From NCBI RefSeq assembly GCF_000017205.1, contig NC_009656.1, positions 1,182,001 through 1,246,000 on the forward strand: a stretch of DNA of 64,000 bases, in the 5' to 3' direction. This DNA is from Pseudomonas paraeruginosa PA7 (GTDB lineage: Bacteria > Pseudomonadota > Gammaproteobacteria > Pseudomonadales > Pseudomonadaceae). Below, piece after piece: positions 1 to 8,288 of the stretch. Below the pieces are notes generated by a model. It was not told the DNA's origin. It saw only the letters and a list, made by a program, of their open reading frames with translations, and searched no databases. Every line of letters starts with the position of its first letter. Position 1 is the first letter of the stretch. The position numbers and the translations under genes are program-made.

Positions 1-117
1 GGTGCTCGATCAGCATGTCCGTTTCGATGACCTCGCTGTCCTATCTGCGCTTTTCGGTCAACCTATCATGCCCGGGTCATGACGCCCATTCCCCACCGAC
101 CATTCAGGCCGCACGCC

Positions 118-1299
118 ATGAACCGACCTCGAACCGTTATCCGCTTCATCAACGCCGCGCATGTCATCGACCACATGTTCATGCTGATCTTCCCCGCCGC
201 CGTGCTCGGCATGGCCGGCAGCTTCGACCTCGACTACGCCGGGCTGATCGGCCTGGCGCTGGGCGGCTTCATCGCCTTCGGCGCCTGTTCGCTGCCGGCC
301 GGCTGGCTGGGCGACACCTGGAGCCGGCGCAGCATGATGCTGCTGTTCTTCTTCGGCATCGGCGCCGCCGCGGTGCTCACCGGGCTGGCCGGCAGCGTAC
401 CGATGCTGGTGACCGGGCTGACCCTGATCGGGGTATTCGCCGCGATCTACCACCCGGTCGGCACCGCGATGCTGGTGGCTCACGCCGAGAACCGCGGCCG
501 CGAGATCGGCATCAACGGCATGTGGGGCAACCTCGGGGTGGCCTTCGCCGCGCTGCTTACCGGTTTTCTCACCGCGCACTTCGGCTGGCGCGCGGCGTTC
601 ATCCTGCCCGGCGGGGTGGCCATCCTGCTCGGCATCGGCTTTTTCCTCTGCGTGCGCGAGGAGCCATCGCCGCACCTGTCGGCCAAGGCCGCGGCGCGTG
701 GCGAGGACAGCGAGGGCCTGTCGATGCGCCGGGTGTTCGGCGTGCTGGCGCTGGTCACCGCCACCGGCGGGGTGGTGTTCAACGCCAGCACCGTGACCTA
801 CCCGAAGCTGTTCCAGGAGCGCCTGAGCGACCTGCTGGCGTCGCCGCAGACCCTCGGCGTGGTGGTCAGCCTGGCCTATGCCTTCGGCGCGGTGGCGCAA
901 CTGATCATGGGCCGCCTGATCGATCGGCTGAACCTGAAGTTGCCGTTCGTCTTCCTCACCTTCTGCCAGGTGCCGCTGCTGTTGGCCCTGGCCTACGGCC
1001 ACGGCAGCGCGGTGGTGCTGTTCGGCGCGCTGTTCATGTTCGCGGTGTTCGGCCAGGTGACGGTGAACGACGCGATGGTCGCCCACTTCGTCGCGCCGCA
1101 GTGGCAGGCGCGGGTCTTCGCCCTGCGCTATTTCCTGTCGTTCGGCGCCAGTGCGGCGGCGATCCCGATGATCGCCTTCCTCGAACCGCGGCAGGGACTG
1201 GTGGGGTTGTACCTGGTGCTGGCAGGCTTCGCCGCGCTGACCTTCGCCGCGGCGCTGGTGTTTCCGCGCCCGGCGCGTAGCGCCGCGGTGGGTGCCTGA
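118..1299 (+). CDS. MFS transporter
   Basis: Twelve-helix major facilitator superfamily permease of 393 residues, probably a drug or metabolite exporter in the inner membrane. The loop between helices 2 and 3 carries the MFS motif GWLGDTWSRR (residues 62-71). The opening HVIDHMFMLIFP resembles the fosmidomycin-resistance (Fsr) branch, but this is a by-eye impression and the substrate is unknown. I chose the ATG at 118 because the protein then begins just before helix 1; an in-frame ATG at 79 would add 13 proline- and arginine-rich residues. Neither start has a strong ribosome binding site. It converges on the thiolase gene and matches PA3926 of PAO1 by position. Confidence 0.85.
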   Translation: MNRPRTVIRFINAAHVIDHMFMLIFPAAVLGMAGSFDLDYAGLIGLALGGFIAFGACSLPAGWLGDTWSRRSMMLLFFFGIGAAAVLTGLAGSVPMLVTGLTLIGVFAAIYHPVGTAMLVAHAENRGREIGINGMWGNLGVAFAALLTGFLTAHFGWRAAFILPGGVAILLGIGFFLCVREEPSPHLSAKAAARGEDSEGLSMRRVFGVLALVTATGGVVFNASTVTYPKLFQERLSDLLASPQTLGVVVSLAYAFGAVAQLIMGRLIDRLNLKLPFVFLTFCQVPLLLALAYGHGSAVVLFGALFMFAVFGQVTVNDAMVAHFVAPQWQARVFALRYFLSFGASAAAIPMIAFLEPRQGLVGLYLVLAGFAALTFAAALVFPRPARSAAVGA

Positions 1300-1306
1300 G
1301 GAAGAG

Positions 1307-1338
1307 GGCGCCCGGACCGCGCGATCCGGCCGGGCGCC
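1307..1338. terminator. Hairpin between convergent genes
   Basis: GGCGCCCGG (1307-1315) pairs with CCGGGCGCC (1330-1338) in the 56-bp gap between the convergent MFS and thiolase genes. There is no clear U tract on either strand, so bidirectional termination is inferred from position and stem strength. Confidence 0.4.
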
Positions 1339-1355
1339 GATGGCTCAACGCCGCG

Positions 1356-2531
1356 TCAGAGCAGTTCGACCGCCACCGCGGTGGCTTCGCCGCCGCCGAT
1401 GCACAGCGAGGCGACGCCGCGCTTGCCGCCTTTCTGGCGCAGTGCGTTGATCAGGGTGAGGATGATCCGCGAGCCGGTGGAGCCGACCGGGTGGCCTTGG
1501 GCGCAGGCGCCGCCATAGACATTGACCTTGGCATGATCGAGGCCGTGTTCGCGCATGGCGAGCATGGTGACCATGGCGAAGGCTTCGTTGATCTCGAACA
1601 GGTCGACGTCGTCCTTGCTCCAGCCGGTCCTGGCGAACAGATTGGTCATCGCGCCGATCGGCGCCAGGGTGAACTCGCTCGGGTCCTGGCTCTGGGTGGC
1701 ATGGCCGACGATTCGCGCCAGCGGCTTCAGGCCACGGCGCCGGGCTTCCTCGGCGGTCATCAGGACCAGCGCGGAGGCGCCGTCGGAGATCGAACTGGCA
1801 TTCGCGGCGGTGATGGTGCCGTCCTTGCGGAACGCCGGCTTGAGGCTCGGGATCTTCTCCAGGTTGGCGGTCAGCGGTTGCTCGTCGTCCTTCACCACGG
1901 TCTCGCCCTTGCGGCTGGTGACGGTGACCGGGACGATTTCCGCCGCCAGCGAGCCATCGGCGATGGCGGCCTGGGCGCGCCTGAGCGATTCGATGGCATA
2001 GGCGTCCATCTCCTCGCGGGTCACGCCGTACTTGTCGGCGGTCTCCTGGGCGAACGAACCCATCAAACGGCCAGTGCGGGCGTCCTCGAGGCCGTCGAGG
2101 AACATGTGGTCCTTGATCTCGCCGTGGCCCATGCGCAGGCCGGTGCGGGCTTTCGGCAGCACGTAGGGCGCGTTGGACATGCTTTCCATGCCGCCGGCGA
2201 CCATCACCTGGTTGGTGCCGGCCTTGAGCAGGTCGTGGGCCAGCATCACCGCCTTCATCCCCGAGCCGCACAGCTTGTTGATGGTGGTGCAGCCGGTGGC
2301 GGCGGGCAGCCCGGCCTCCAGCGCGGCCTGGCGGGCCGGCCCCTGCTTCAGGCCGGCGGGCAGGACGCAGCCCATGATCACTTCCTGCACGTCGTCGGCG
2401 GCGATGCCGGCGCGCTGCACCGCCTCGCGGATCGCGACGGCGCCGAGTTCGACCGCGGAAACCCCGGCCAGGCTGCCCTGGAAGCCGCCCATGGGAGTGC
2501 GGGCGCCGGCGACGATGACGATATCGGACAT
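1356..2531 (-). CDS. Acetyl-CoA acetyltransferase (thiolase)
   Basis: A 391-residue thiolase of normal family length that condenses or cleaves acyl-CoA in the cytoplasm. The nucleophile is Cys88 in NKLCGSGMKA. The acid/base residues are His347 in the GHPVGSTG segment and Cys377 in CIGGGEATA. The start ATG at 2531 opens on the typical thiolase sequence IVIVAGARTPMGGFQG. It is divergent from an acyl-CoA synthetase gene across 181 bp, so both may share control and act in one acyl-CoA pathway. Whether it is degradative (beta-ketothiolase) or biosynthetic cannot be told from sequence. It corresponds to PA3925. Confidence 0.92.
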   Translation of the reverse strand: MSDIVIVAGARTPMGGFQGSLAGVSAVELGAVAIREAVQRAGIAADDVQEVIMGCVLPAGLKQGPARQAALEAGLPAATGCTTINKLCGSGMKAVMLAHDLLKAGTNQVMVAGGMESMSNAPYVLPKARTGLRMGHGEIKDHMFLDGLEDARTGRLMGSFAQETADKYGVTREEMDAYAIESLRRAQAAIADGSLAAEIVPVTVTSRKGETVVKDDEQPLTANLEKIPSLKPAFRKDGTITAANASSISDGASALVLMTAEEARRRGLKPLARIVGHATQSQDPSEFTLAPIGAMTNLFARTGWSKDDVDLFEINEAFAMVTMLAMREHGLDHAKVNVYGGACAQGHPVGSTGSRIILTLINALRQKGGKRGVASLCIGGGEATAVAVELL

Positions 2532-2619
2532 GGAACGTTACCTCTTGTTCTGGATAGGGTCTGAACGATTCAGTGAGCGGATTCTATCTTGTGACCGAGA
2601 GGGTCCGAAAGGTCACGGG

Positions 2620-2637
2620 GCAAATCACTCTTTTGAC
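2620..2637 (+). promoter_or_regulatory. Candidate shared promoter motif, copy 1
   Basis: GCAAATCACTCTTTTGAC lies 76 bp before the acyl-CoA synthetase ATG in the thiolase/synthetase divergent region. A near-identical GCAAATCACACTTTCGA occurs before the DUF1302 gene. The matching core (GCAAATCAC, one variable base, CTTT) suggests a common activator site; the MalT-type regulator at 8289 is the obvious but unproven candidate. Confidence 0.4.
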
Positions 2638-2712
2638 TGATGAACAAAGCCCGCCGACGGCTCTAGAGTCGGCCTCATCCTGACAACGAACCCGCTCCCA
2701 GGTGTACGCCCC

Positions 2713-4395
2713 ATGCTGAAGACCCGTCTCATCCCGGCCGCCGCCGGCGCTTATCAGTATCCGTTGCTGATCAAGAGCCTGATGCTTTCCGGCAGTCGTT
2801 ACGAAAAGAGTCATGAAATCGTCTACCGCGACCAGGTGCGCTACAGCTACGCCACCTTCAACGAGCGTGTCGCGCGACTGGCCAACGTGCTCAGCGAAGC
2901 CGGGGTAAGAGCCGGCGACACGGTGGCGGTGATGGACTGGGACAGCCATCGCTACCTGGAATGCATGTTCGCCATCCCGATGATCGGGGCGGTGCTGCAT
3001 ACCATCAACATCCGTCTCTCCCCGGAACAGATCCTCTACACCATGAATCACGCCGAGGATCGTTTCGTGCTGGTCAACAGCGAGTTCGTCCCGCTCTACC
3101 AGGCAGTGGCGGGGCAGCTGGCCACGGTGGAGCGGACCATCCTGCTCAGCGATGGCGCGGAAAAGAGCGCCGAACTGCCCGGGCTGGTCGGCGAATACGA
3201 GTCGCTGCTGGCCGCGGCCAGCCCGCGCTACGACTTTCCCGATTTCGACGAGAACTCCATAGCCACCACCTTCTACACCACCGGCACCACCGGCAATCCG
3301 AAAGGGGTGTATTTCAGCCACCGGCAACTGGTCCTGCACACCCTGGCGATGGCCTCGACCATCGGCAGCCTGGACAGCATCCGCCTGCTCGGCACCAGCG
3401 ATGTGTACATGCCGATCACCCCGATGTTCCACGTCCACGCCTGGGGCACTCCGTACGTGGCGACCATGCTCGGGGTCAAGCAGGTCTACCCCGGGCGTTA
3501 CGATCCGGAACTGCTGGTCGAACTGTGGAAGCGCGAGAAGGTCACCTTCTCCCACTGCGTGCCGACCATCCTGCAGATGGTGATGAACGCCAGGGCCGCC
3601 CAGGGCGTGGATTTCAAGGGCTGGAAGGTGATCATCGGCGGCAGCGCACTGAACCGCTCGCTCTACGAGGCCGCCAAGGCGCGCGGTATCCAGCTGACCG
3701 CCGCCTACGGCATGTCGGAGACCTGCCCGCTGATCTCCTGCGCCTACCTCAACGACGAACTGCTGGCCGGAAGCGAGGACGAGCGCACCACCTACCGGAT
3801 CAAGGCCGGCGTGCCGGTACCACTGGTGGATGCGGCGATCATGGACGAGCAGGGCCGCTTCCTGCCGGCCGATGGCGAGTCCCAGGGCGAGCTGGTGTTG
3901 CGCTCGCCATGGCTGACCCAGGGGTATTTCCGCGAACCCGAGCGCGGCGAGGAACTCTGGCGTGGCGGCTGGATGCACACCGGTGACGTGGCGACCCTGG
4001 ACGGCATGGGCTTCATCGAGATCCGCGACCGCATCAAGGATGTGATCAAGACCGGCGGCGAGTGGCTGTCCTCCCTGGAGCTGGAAGACCTGATCAGCCG
4101 CCATCCGGCGGTGCGCGAGGTGGCGGTGGTCGGCGTGCCCGACCCGCAGTGGGGCGAGCGACCGTTCGCCCTGCTGGTGGTGCGCGAGGGTCAGGAACTC
4201 GACGCGCGCGGGCTGAAGGAGCACCTCAAGCCTTTCGTCGAGCAGGGCAACATCAACAAGTGGGCGATTCCCTCGCAGATCGCGGTTGTTACCGATATTC
4301 CCAAGACCAGCGTCGGCAAGCTGGACAAGAAGCGCATCCGCATCGAGATCGCCCAGTGGCAGGAAGCCGGCAGCGCCTTCCTGTCGACCGTCTGA
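2713..4395 (+). CDS. Fatty-acyl-CoA synthetase (AMP-forming)
   Basis: Acid-thiol ligase of 560 residues in the ANL adenylating superfamily, activating a carboxylic acid to its CoA thioester through an acyl-AMP. The nucleotide-binding loop YTTGTTGNPKGV is at residues 188-199. AYGMSETCPL (motif A5) and GWMHTGDVATLD (motif A7) follow, and the C-terminal PKTSVGKLDKKR holds the catalytic lysine. The sequence resembles medium/long-chain FadD-like ligases (PA3924 by position); chain length is not determinable. It sits between a thiolase and the DUF1302/DUF1329 pair, which supports a role in breakdown of a fatty or hydrophobic acid. Confidence 0.9.
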   Translation: MLKTRLIPAAAGAYQYPLLIKSLMLSGSRYEKSHEIVYRDQVRYSYATFNERVARLANVLSEAGVRAGDTVAVMDWDSHRYLECMFAIPMIGAVLHTINIRLSPEQILYTMNHAEDRFVLVNSEFVPLYQAVAGQLATVERTILLSDGAEKSAELPGLVGEYESLLAAASPRYDFPDFDENSIATTFYTTGTTGNPKGVYFSHRQLVLHTLAMASTIGSLDSIRLLGTSDVYMPITPMFHVHAWGTPYVATMLGVKQVYPGRYDPELLVELWKREKVTFSHCVPTILQMVMNARAAQGVDFKGWKVIIGGSALNRSLYEAAKARGIQLTAAYGMSETCPLISCAYLNDELLAGSEDERTTYRIKAGVPVPLVDAAIMDEQGRFLPADGESQGELVLRSPWLTQGYFREPERGEELWRGGWMHTGDVATLDGMGFIEIRDRIKDVIKTGGEWLSSLELEDLISRHPAVREVAVVGVPDPQWGERPFALLVVREGQELDARGLKEHLKPFVEQGNINKWAIPSQIAVVTDIPKTSVGKLDKKRIRIEIAQWQEAGSAFLSTV

Positions 4396-4425
4396 CAGGG
4401 CTTTCCTACACCGCTGAAACGCCCG

Positions 4426-4449
4426 GAGGCCAAGCAAACGCTTGGTCTC
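4426..4449 (+). terminator. Hairpin after acyl-CoA synthetase
   Basis: A ten-pair stem (one G-U) with an AAAC loop: GAGGCCAAGC at 4426-4435 pairs with GCTTGGTCTC at 4440-4449. It begins 30 bp after the stop codon and is followed by a short T-containing stretch, so it may terminate the synthetase transcript. A palindromic operator is an alternative. Confidence 0.45.
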
Positions 4450-4516
4450 CACGTTTTGCGACCGTCCGGTCACGGCAGGCCCGCCGCAAAGGCGCGAGCC
4501 AGAGTGGTCGCGCCGC

Positions 4517-4533
4517 GCAAATCACACTTTCGA
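4517..4533 (+). promoter_or_regulatory. Candidate shared promoter motif, copy 2
   Basis: GCAAATCACACTTTCGA, 73 bp before the DUF1302 ATG, repeats the motif found 76 bp before the acyl-CoA synthetase ATG. The near-equal distance to the two start codons strengthens the case for a real transcription factor site. Confidence 0.4.
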
Positions 4534-4605
4534 GGGATCAAGCGGCAGGCACCGCTGGCTATAGTCCACGCACTCATAACAAAAAACACACATGGAGTAG
4601 CGTCG

Positions 4606-6531
4606 ATGACAACCCGTAATCCGTTCTCGCGCCGGGCCCGGTTGCCGTTGGCCGTCAGCCTGGCTTCCTCGCTGGCGGCTCCGGCCTTTGGGGTGACCTT
4701 CAACATCGGGGAAATCGAAGGTTCCTTCGACTCGGCGTTGTCGGTCGGGGCCAGCTGGTCGACCGCCAAGCCGAACAAGAACCTGATCGGTGTGAACAAC
4801 GGCGGCAAGGGACTTTCCCAGACCTCCGACGACAGCCACTTGAACTTCAAGCGTGGGGAGACGTTCTCGAAGGTCTTCAAAGGCATCCATGACCTCGAAC
4901 TGAAGTACGGCGATACCGGTGTGTTCCTGCGCGGCAAGTACTGGTACGACTTCGAACTGAAGGACGAGCACCGCGAGTTCAAGGACATCGACGACAGCGG
5001 CCGCAAGACCCTGGCCAAGTCCTCCGGCGCCGAACTGCTCGACGCCTTCATCTACCACAACTACGCCATCGGCGACCTGCCGGGCAGCGTGCGCCTGGGC
5101 AAGCAGGTGGTGAACTGGGGCGAGAGCACCTTCATCCAGAACGGCATCAGTGCGGTCAACCCCATCGACGTCACCGCCTTCCGCCGGCCCGGTTCGGAGA
5201 TCAAGGAAGGCCTGATCCCGGTGAACATGTTCTACCTGTCGCAGAACCTCACCGACAACCTGTCCGCCGAAGGCTTCTACCAGATCGAGTGGGACCAGAC
5301 CGTGGTGGACAACTGCGGCACCTTCTTCTCCCAGCCGGACGTGGTGGCCGACGGCTGCGACCAGAACCTGGCGGTGCTGACCAACAACAAGGCGTCCATC
5401 AACCTGCTCAACAACGTGCTCGCCGGCGCCGGCCTGAGCGTTACCCCATCGCCCTGGGACGAAGGCATCCTGGTGCGCCGCGGACCGGACCGCGACGCTC
5501 GCGACAGCGGCCAGTACGGCTTCGCTCTGCGCTACTTCGCCGACGAACTGAACACCGAGTTCGGCGCCTACTACATGAACTACCACAGCCGCCTGCCGAT
5601 CTTCAGCGGCCAGGGCGCCTCGGCCAGCACCATGGCAAAAATCAACGAACTGACCACCCGCCTCGCTGCGCTCAACCCGGCGCTGGCCGCCCAGGCCGCG
5701 GCGGCAGCCACCGCCGGCAACTCCAGCTACTTCATCGAATACCCCGAAGACATCCGCATGTTCGGCCTGAGCTTCTCCACCACGCTGCCCAACGGCACCG
5801 CGTGGAGCGGCGAGGTCAGCTACCGGCCGAACGCGCCGGTACAACTGAACACCACCGACATTCTCTTCGCCGGCCTCGACCCGGTGAACATCGGTGGCAA
5901 CCGCCCCTACGACAATGCCTCGGTGCTGAACGGCCAGGCCGGGCAGGACCTGCACGGCTACCGGCGCAAGGAGATCACCCAGCTGCAGACCACCCTGACG
6001 CACTTCTTCGACCAGGTCATGGGCGCCGAGCGCCTGACCCTGGTCGGCGAGGTCGGCTGGACCCACGTCGGCGGCCTGGAAAGCACCTCCAAGGCGCGCT
6101 ACGGGCGTGACCCGGTGTTCGGCCCGGGGCCGCTGCCGGGGACCATCTCCGGCCTGGCCAGCTGCCAGGCGCTGAACGTCAGCACCCTCGGCACCGCAGC
6201 GGCGAACAACGTCAGCCGCTACTGCGAGAACGACGGCTATACCACCTCCGATGCCTGGGGCTACCGCGCCCGTGCGATCTGGGACTACAACGACGTGTTC
6301 ATGGGGGTGAACCTCAAGCCCAGCGTGGCCTGGTCGCATGACGTCGACGGCTATTCGCCCGGTCCGGGCGCCAACTTCGAGGAAGGCCGCAAGGCGGTCA
6401 GCCTGGGGGTGGACGCGGAGTACCAGAACACCTACACCGCGAGCCTCTCCTACACCAACTTCTTCGACGGCAAGTACACCACCGTGGACGATCGCGACTT
6501 CGTCGCGCTCAGCTTCGGCATGAACTTCTGA
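4606..6531 (+). CDS. DUF1302 family envelope protein
   Basis: A 641-residue exported protein with an N-terminal signal peptide: a basic n-region (NPFSRRARL), a hydrophobic stretch, then APAFG as the likely cleavage region. The mature part is rich in alternating aromatic and polar residues and ends in ALSFGMNF, as in outer-membrane beta-barrels. These traits fit DUF1302 (PA3923 by position), whose function is not established. I chose the ATG at 4606 because TGGAG lies just upstream and a signal peptide follows; the frame is open further upstream. It is followed after 60 bp by a DUF1329 gene, a pairing common in Pseudomonas lipid-related clusters. Confidence 0.85.
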   Translation: MTTRNPFSRRARLPLAVSLASSLAAPAFGVTFNIGEIEGSFDSALSVGASWSTAKPNKNLIGVNNGGKGLSQTSDDSHLNFKRGETFSKVFKGIHDLELKYGDTGVFLRGKYWYDFELKDEHREFKDIDDSGRKTLAKSSGAELLDAFIYHNYAIGDLPGSVRLGKQVVNWGESTFIQNGISAVNPIDVTAFRRPGSEIKEGLIPVNMFYLSQNLTDNLSAEGFYQIEWDQTVVDNCGTFFSQPDVVADGCDQNLAVLTNNKASINLLNNVLAGAGLSVTPSPWDEGILVRRGPDRDARDSGQYGFALRYFADELNTEFGAYYMNYHSRLPIFSGQGASASTMAKINELTTRLAALNPALAAQAAAAATAGNSSYFIEYPEDIRMFGLSFSTTLPNGTAWSGEVSYRPNAPVQLNTTDILFAGLDPVNIGGNRPYDNASVLNGQAGQDLHGYRRKEITQLQTTLTHFFDQVMGAERLTLVGEVGWTHVGGLESTSKARYGRDPVFGPGPLPGTISGLASCQALNVSTLGTAAANNVSRYCENDGYTTSDAWGYRARAIWDYNDVFMGVNLKPSVAWSHDVDGYSPGPGANFEEGRKAVSLGVDAEYQNTYTASLSYTNFFDGKYTTVDDRDFVALSFGMNF

Positions 6532-6591
6532 TGTACGCCGGCCCGGCGTGCGCCGGGCCGGCGAGCGGGACTTAACGAGGACGACGAGCGA

Positions 6592-7959
6592 ATGAAAACA
6601 ACCAAGATTCTCCTGCATTCCGGTGTGCTGGCCCTGAGCCTGCTGGCCACCCAGGTGATGGCGGCGGTGTCCGCCGACGAGGCGGCCAAGCTCGGCGCCA
6701 GCCTGACCCCGCTGGGCGCGGAAAAGGCCGGCAACGCCGACGGCAGCATCCCGGCCTGGGACGGTGGCCTGGCGACCAACGCCGGCAGTGTCGACGGCCG
6801 TGGCTTCCTCTCCAACCCCTACGCCAGCGAGCAGCCGCTGTTCACCATCACCGCGCAGAACGTCGACCAGTACAAGGACAAGCTGACCCCCGGCCAGTTG
6901 GCCCTGTTCAAGCGCTATCCGGACACCTACAAGATCCCGGTGTACAAGACCCATCGCAGCGCCACCGTCCCGGCGGCGGTGCAGGAGGCGGCCAAGCGCA
7001 ACGCCACCACCACCAAGCTGGTGGAGGGCGGCAACGGCCTGGAGAACTTCGATACCGCCAACCCGTTCCCGATCCCGCAGAACGGCCTGGAGGTGATCTG
7101 GAACCACATCACCCGCTACCGTGGCGGCAGCGTGCGGCGCCTGGTGACCCAGGCCACTCCGCAGGTCAACGGCTCCTACCAGCTGGTCTATTTCCAGGAC
7201 GCCTTCACCTTCCGCACCAACCTGAAGGACTACAACCCGAACAAGCCGAGCAACGTGCTGTTCTACTTCAAGCAGCGGGTCACCGCGCCGTCGCGGCTGG
7301 CCGGCAACGTGCTGCTGGTCCACGAGACCCTCAACCAGGTCAAGGAACCGCGCCTGGCCTGGCTCTACAACGCCGGCCAGCGCCGTGTGCGGCGCGCGCC
7401 GCAGGTGTCCTACGACGGCCCCGGCACCGCCGCCGACGGCCTGCGCACCTCGGACAACTTCGACATGTACAACGGTGCGCCCGACCGCTACGACTGGAAG
7501 CTGGTGGGCAAGAAGGAAATCTACATTCCCTACAACAGCTACAAGCTCGACGATCCGAAGATCAAGTACAGCGATATCGTCAAGGCCGGGCACATCAACC
7601 AGGACCTGACCCGCTACGAGCTGCACCGCGTCTGGCACGTGGTCGCGACCCTGAAGCCGGGCGAGCGGCACATCTACGCCAAGCGTGACTTCTATATCGA
7701 CGAGGACACCTGGCAGGCCGCCGAGATCGATCACTACGACGGTCGCGGCACCCTGTGGCGCGTGGCCGAGGCGCATGCCGAGCAGTACTACGACAAGCAG
7801 GTGCCCTGGTATGCGGTGGAGACCCTCTACGACCTGCTCTCCGGCCGCTACCTGGCGCTGGGCATGAAGAACGAGGAGAAACAGGCCTACGACTTCAACT
7901 ACAGCGCTTCGGAAAGCGACTACACCCCGGCGGCGCTGCGCCAGGAAGGGGTGCGCTGA
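6592..7959 (+). CDS. DUF1329 family periplasmic/outer-membrane protein
   Basis: A 455-residue exported protein with a clear signal peptide of about 24 residues (MKTTKILLHSG, a hydrophobic core, cleavage after QVMA). The rest matches DUF1329 in length and style, with repeated aromatic strands such as YFKQRVTAP and HIYAKRDFYIDEDTW; the family is thought to have a LolA/LppX-like beta fold that could hold a hydrophobic ligand. Co-transcription with the upstream DUF1302 gene is likely, and a strong terminator follows. Together the two may move or sense a lipid-like substrate for the nearby CoA ligase; that role is inference. It corresponds to PA3922. Confidence 0.82.
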   Translation: MKTTKILLHSGVLALSLLATQVMAAVSADEAAKLGASLTPLGAEKAGNADGSIPAWDGGLATNAGSVDGRGFLSNPYASEQPLFTITAQNVDQYKDKLTPGQLALFKRYPDTYKIPVYKTHRSATVPAAVQEAAKRNATTTKLVEGGNGLENFDTANPFPIPQNGLEVIWNHITRYRGGSVRRLVTQATPQVNGSYQLVYFQDAFTFRTNLKDYNPNKPSNVLFYFKQRVTAPSRLAGNVLLVHETLNQVKEPRLAWLYNAGQRRVRRAPQVSYDGPGTAADGLRTSDNFDMYNGAPDRYDWKLVGKKEIYIPYNSYKLDDPKIKYSDIVKAGHINQDLTRYELHRVWHVVATLKPGERHIYAKRDFYIDEDTWQAAEIDHYDGRGTLWRVAEAHAEQYYDKQVPWYAVETLYDLLSGRYLALGMKNEEKQAYDFNYSASESDYTPAALRQEGVR

Positions 7960-7980
7960 GGAAGGACGCCGCTTGCCACG

Positions 7981-8014
7981 AAGAAACCGGCCTTGTGCCG
8001 GTTTCTTCGTTTTC
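7981..8014 (+). terminator. Rho-independent terminator
   Basis: AAGAAACCGGC (7981-7991) pairs perfectly with GCCGGTTTCTT (7997-8007) across a CTTGT loop and is followed by CGTTTTC. It lies 22 bp after the DUF1329 stop codon and ends that operon. Confidence 0.85.
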
Positions 8015-8288
8015 GCGCCCGGCTGCCGGTCCTGGCCGCCAATTCATTACAAAGTGTTTACCCGCCTCGCCCGCGGATTCCGCCGCCGTCGTCCTCCCGG
8101 CAGGCGCCCGCACGGCCGGGAAACGTTTGCCGCGCCTGGACCGCGGCGGGAAAGCGGTCTTTTCTTGAGTGTCGAGCTGAAGCGCCGGGGCGCTATTTGG
8201 TCCGAGCCGATGGATAGTGCTTCAAATAGCCATCACTTGTGGTTAGTCTCCGGAGCGTTCACGCCCCATACATAAACCAAGAAACCGG
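8015..8288. other. Intergenic region upstream of the LuxR regulator
   Basis: No gene is visible here. The last 80 bp are less GC-rich (around 8210-8240, CAAATAGCCATCACTTG) and probably hold the promoter of the regulator at 8289. I see no confident -35/-10 pair. Confidence 0.5.

Noticed and set aside
4522..7776. A 1084-codon antisense frame over the DUF1302 and DUF1329 genes
   Set aside because: Shadow of two well-supported genes with signal peptides; the translation lacks any recognisable domain.
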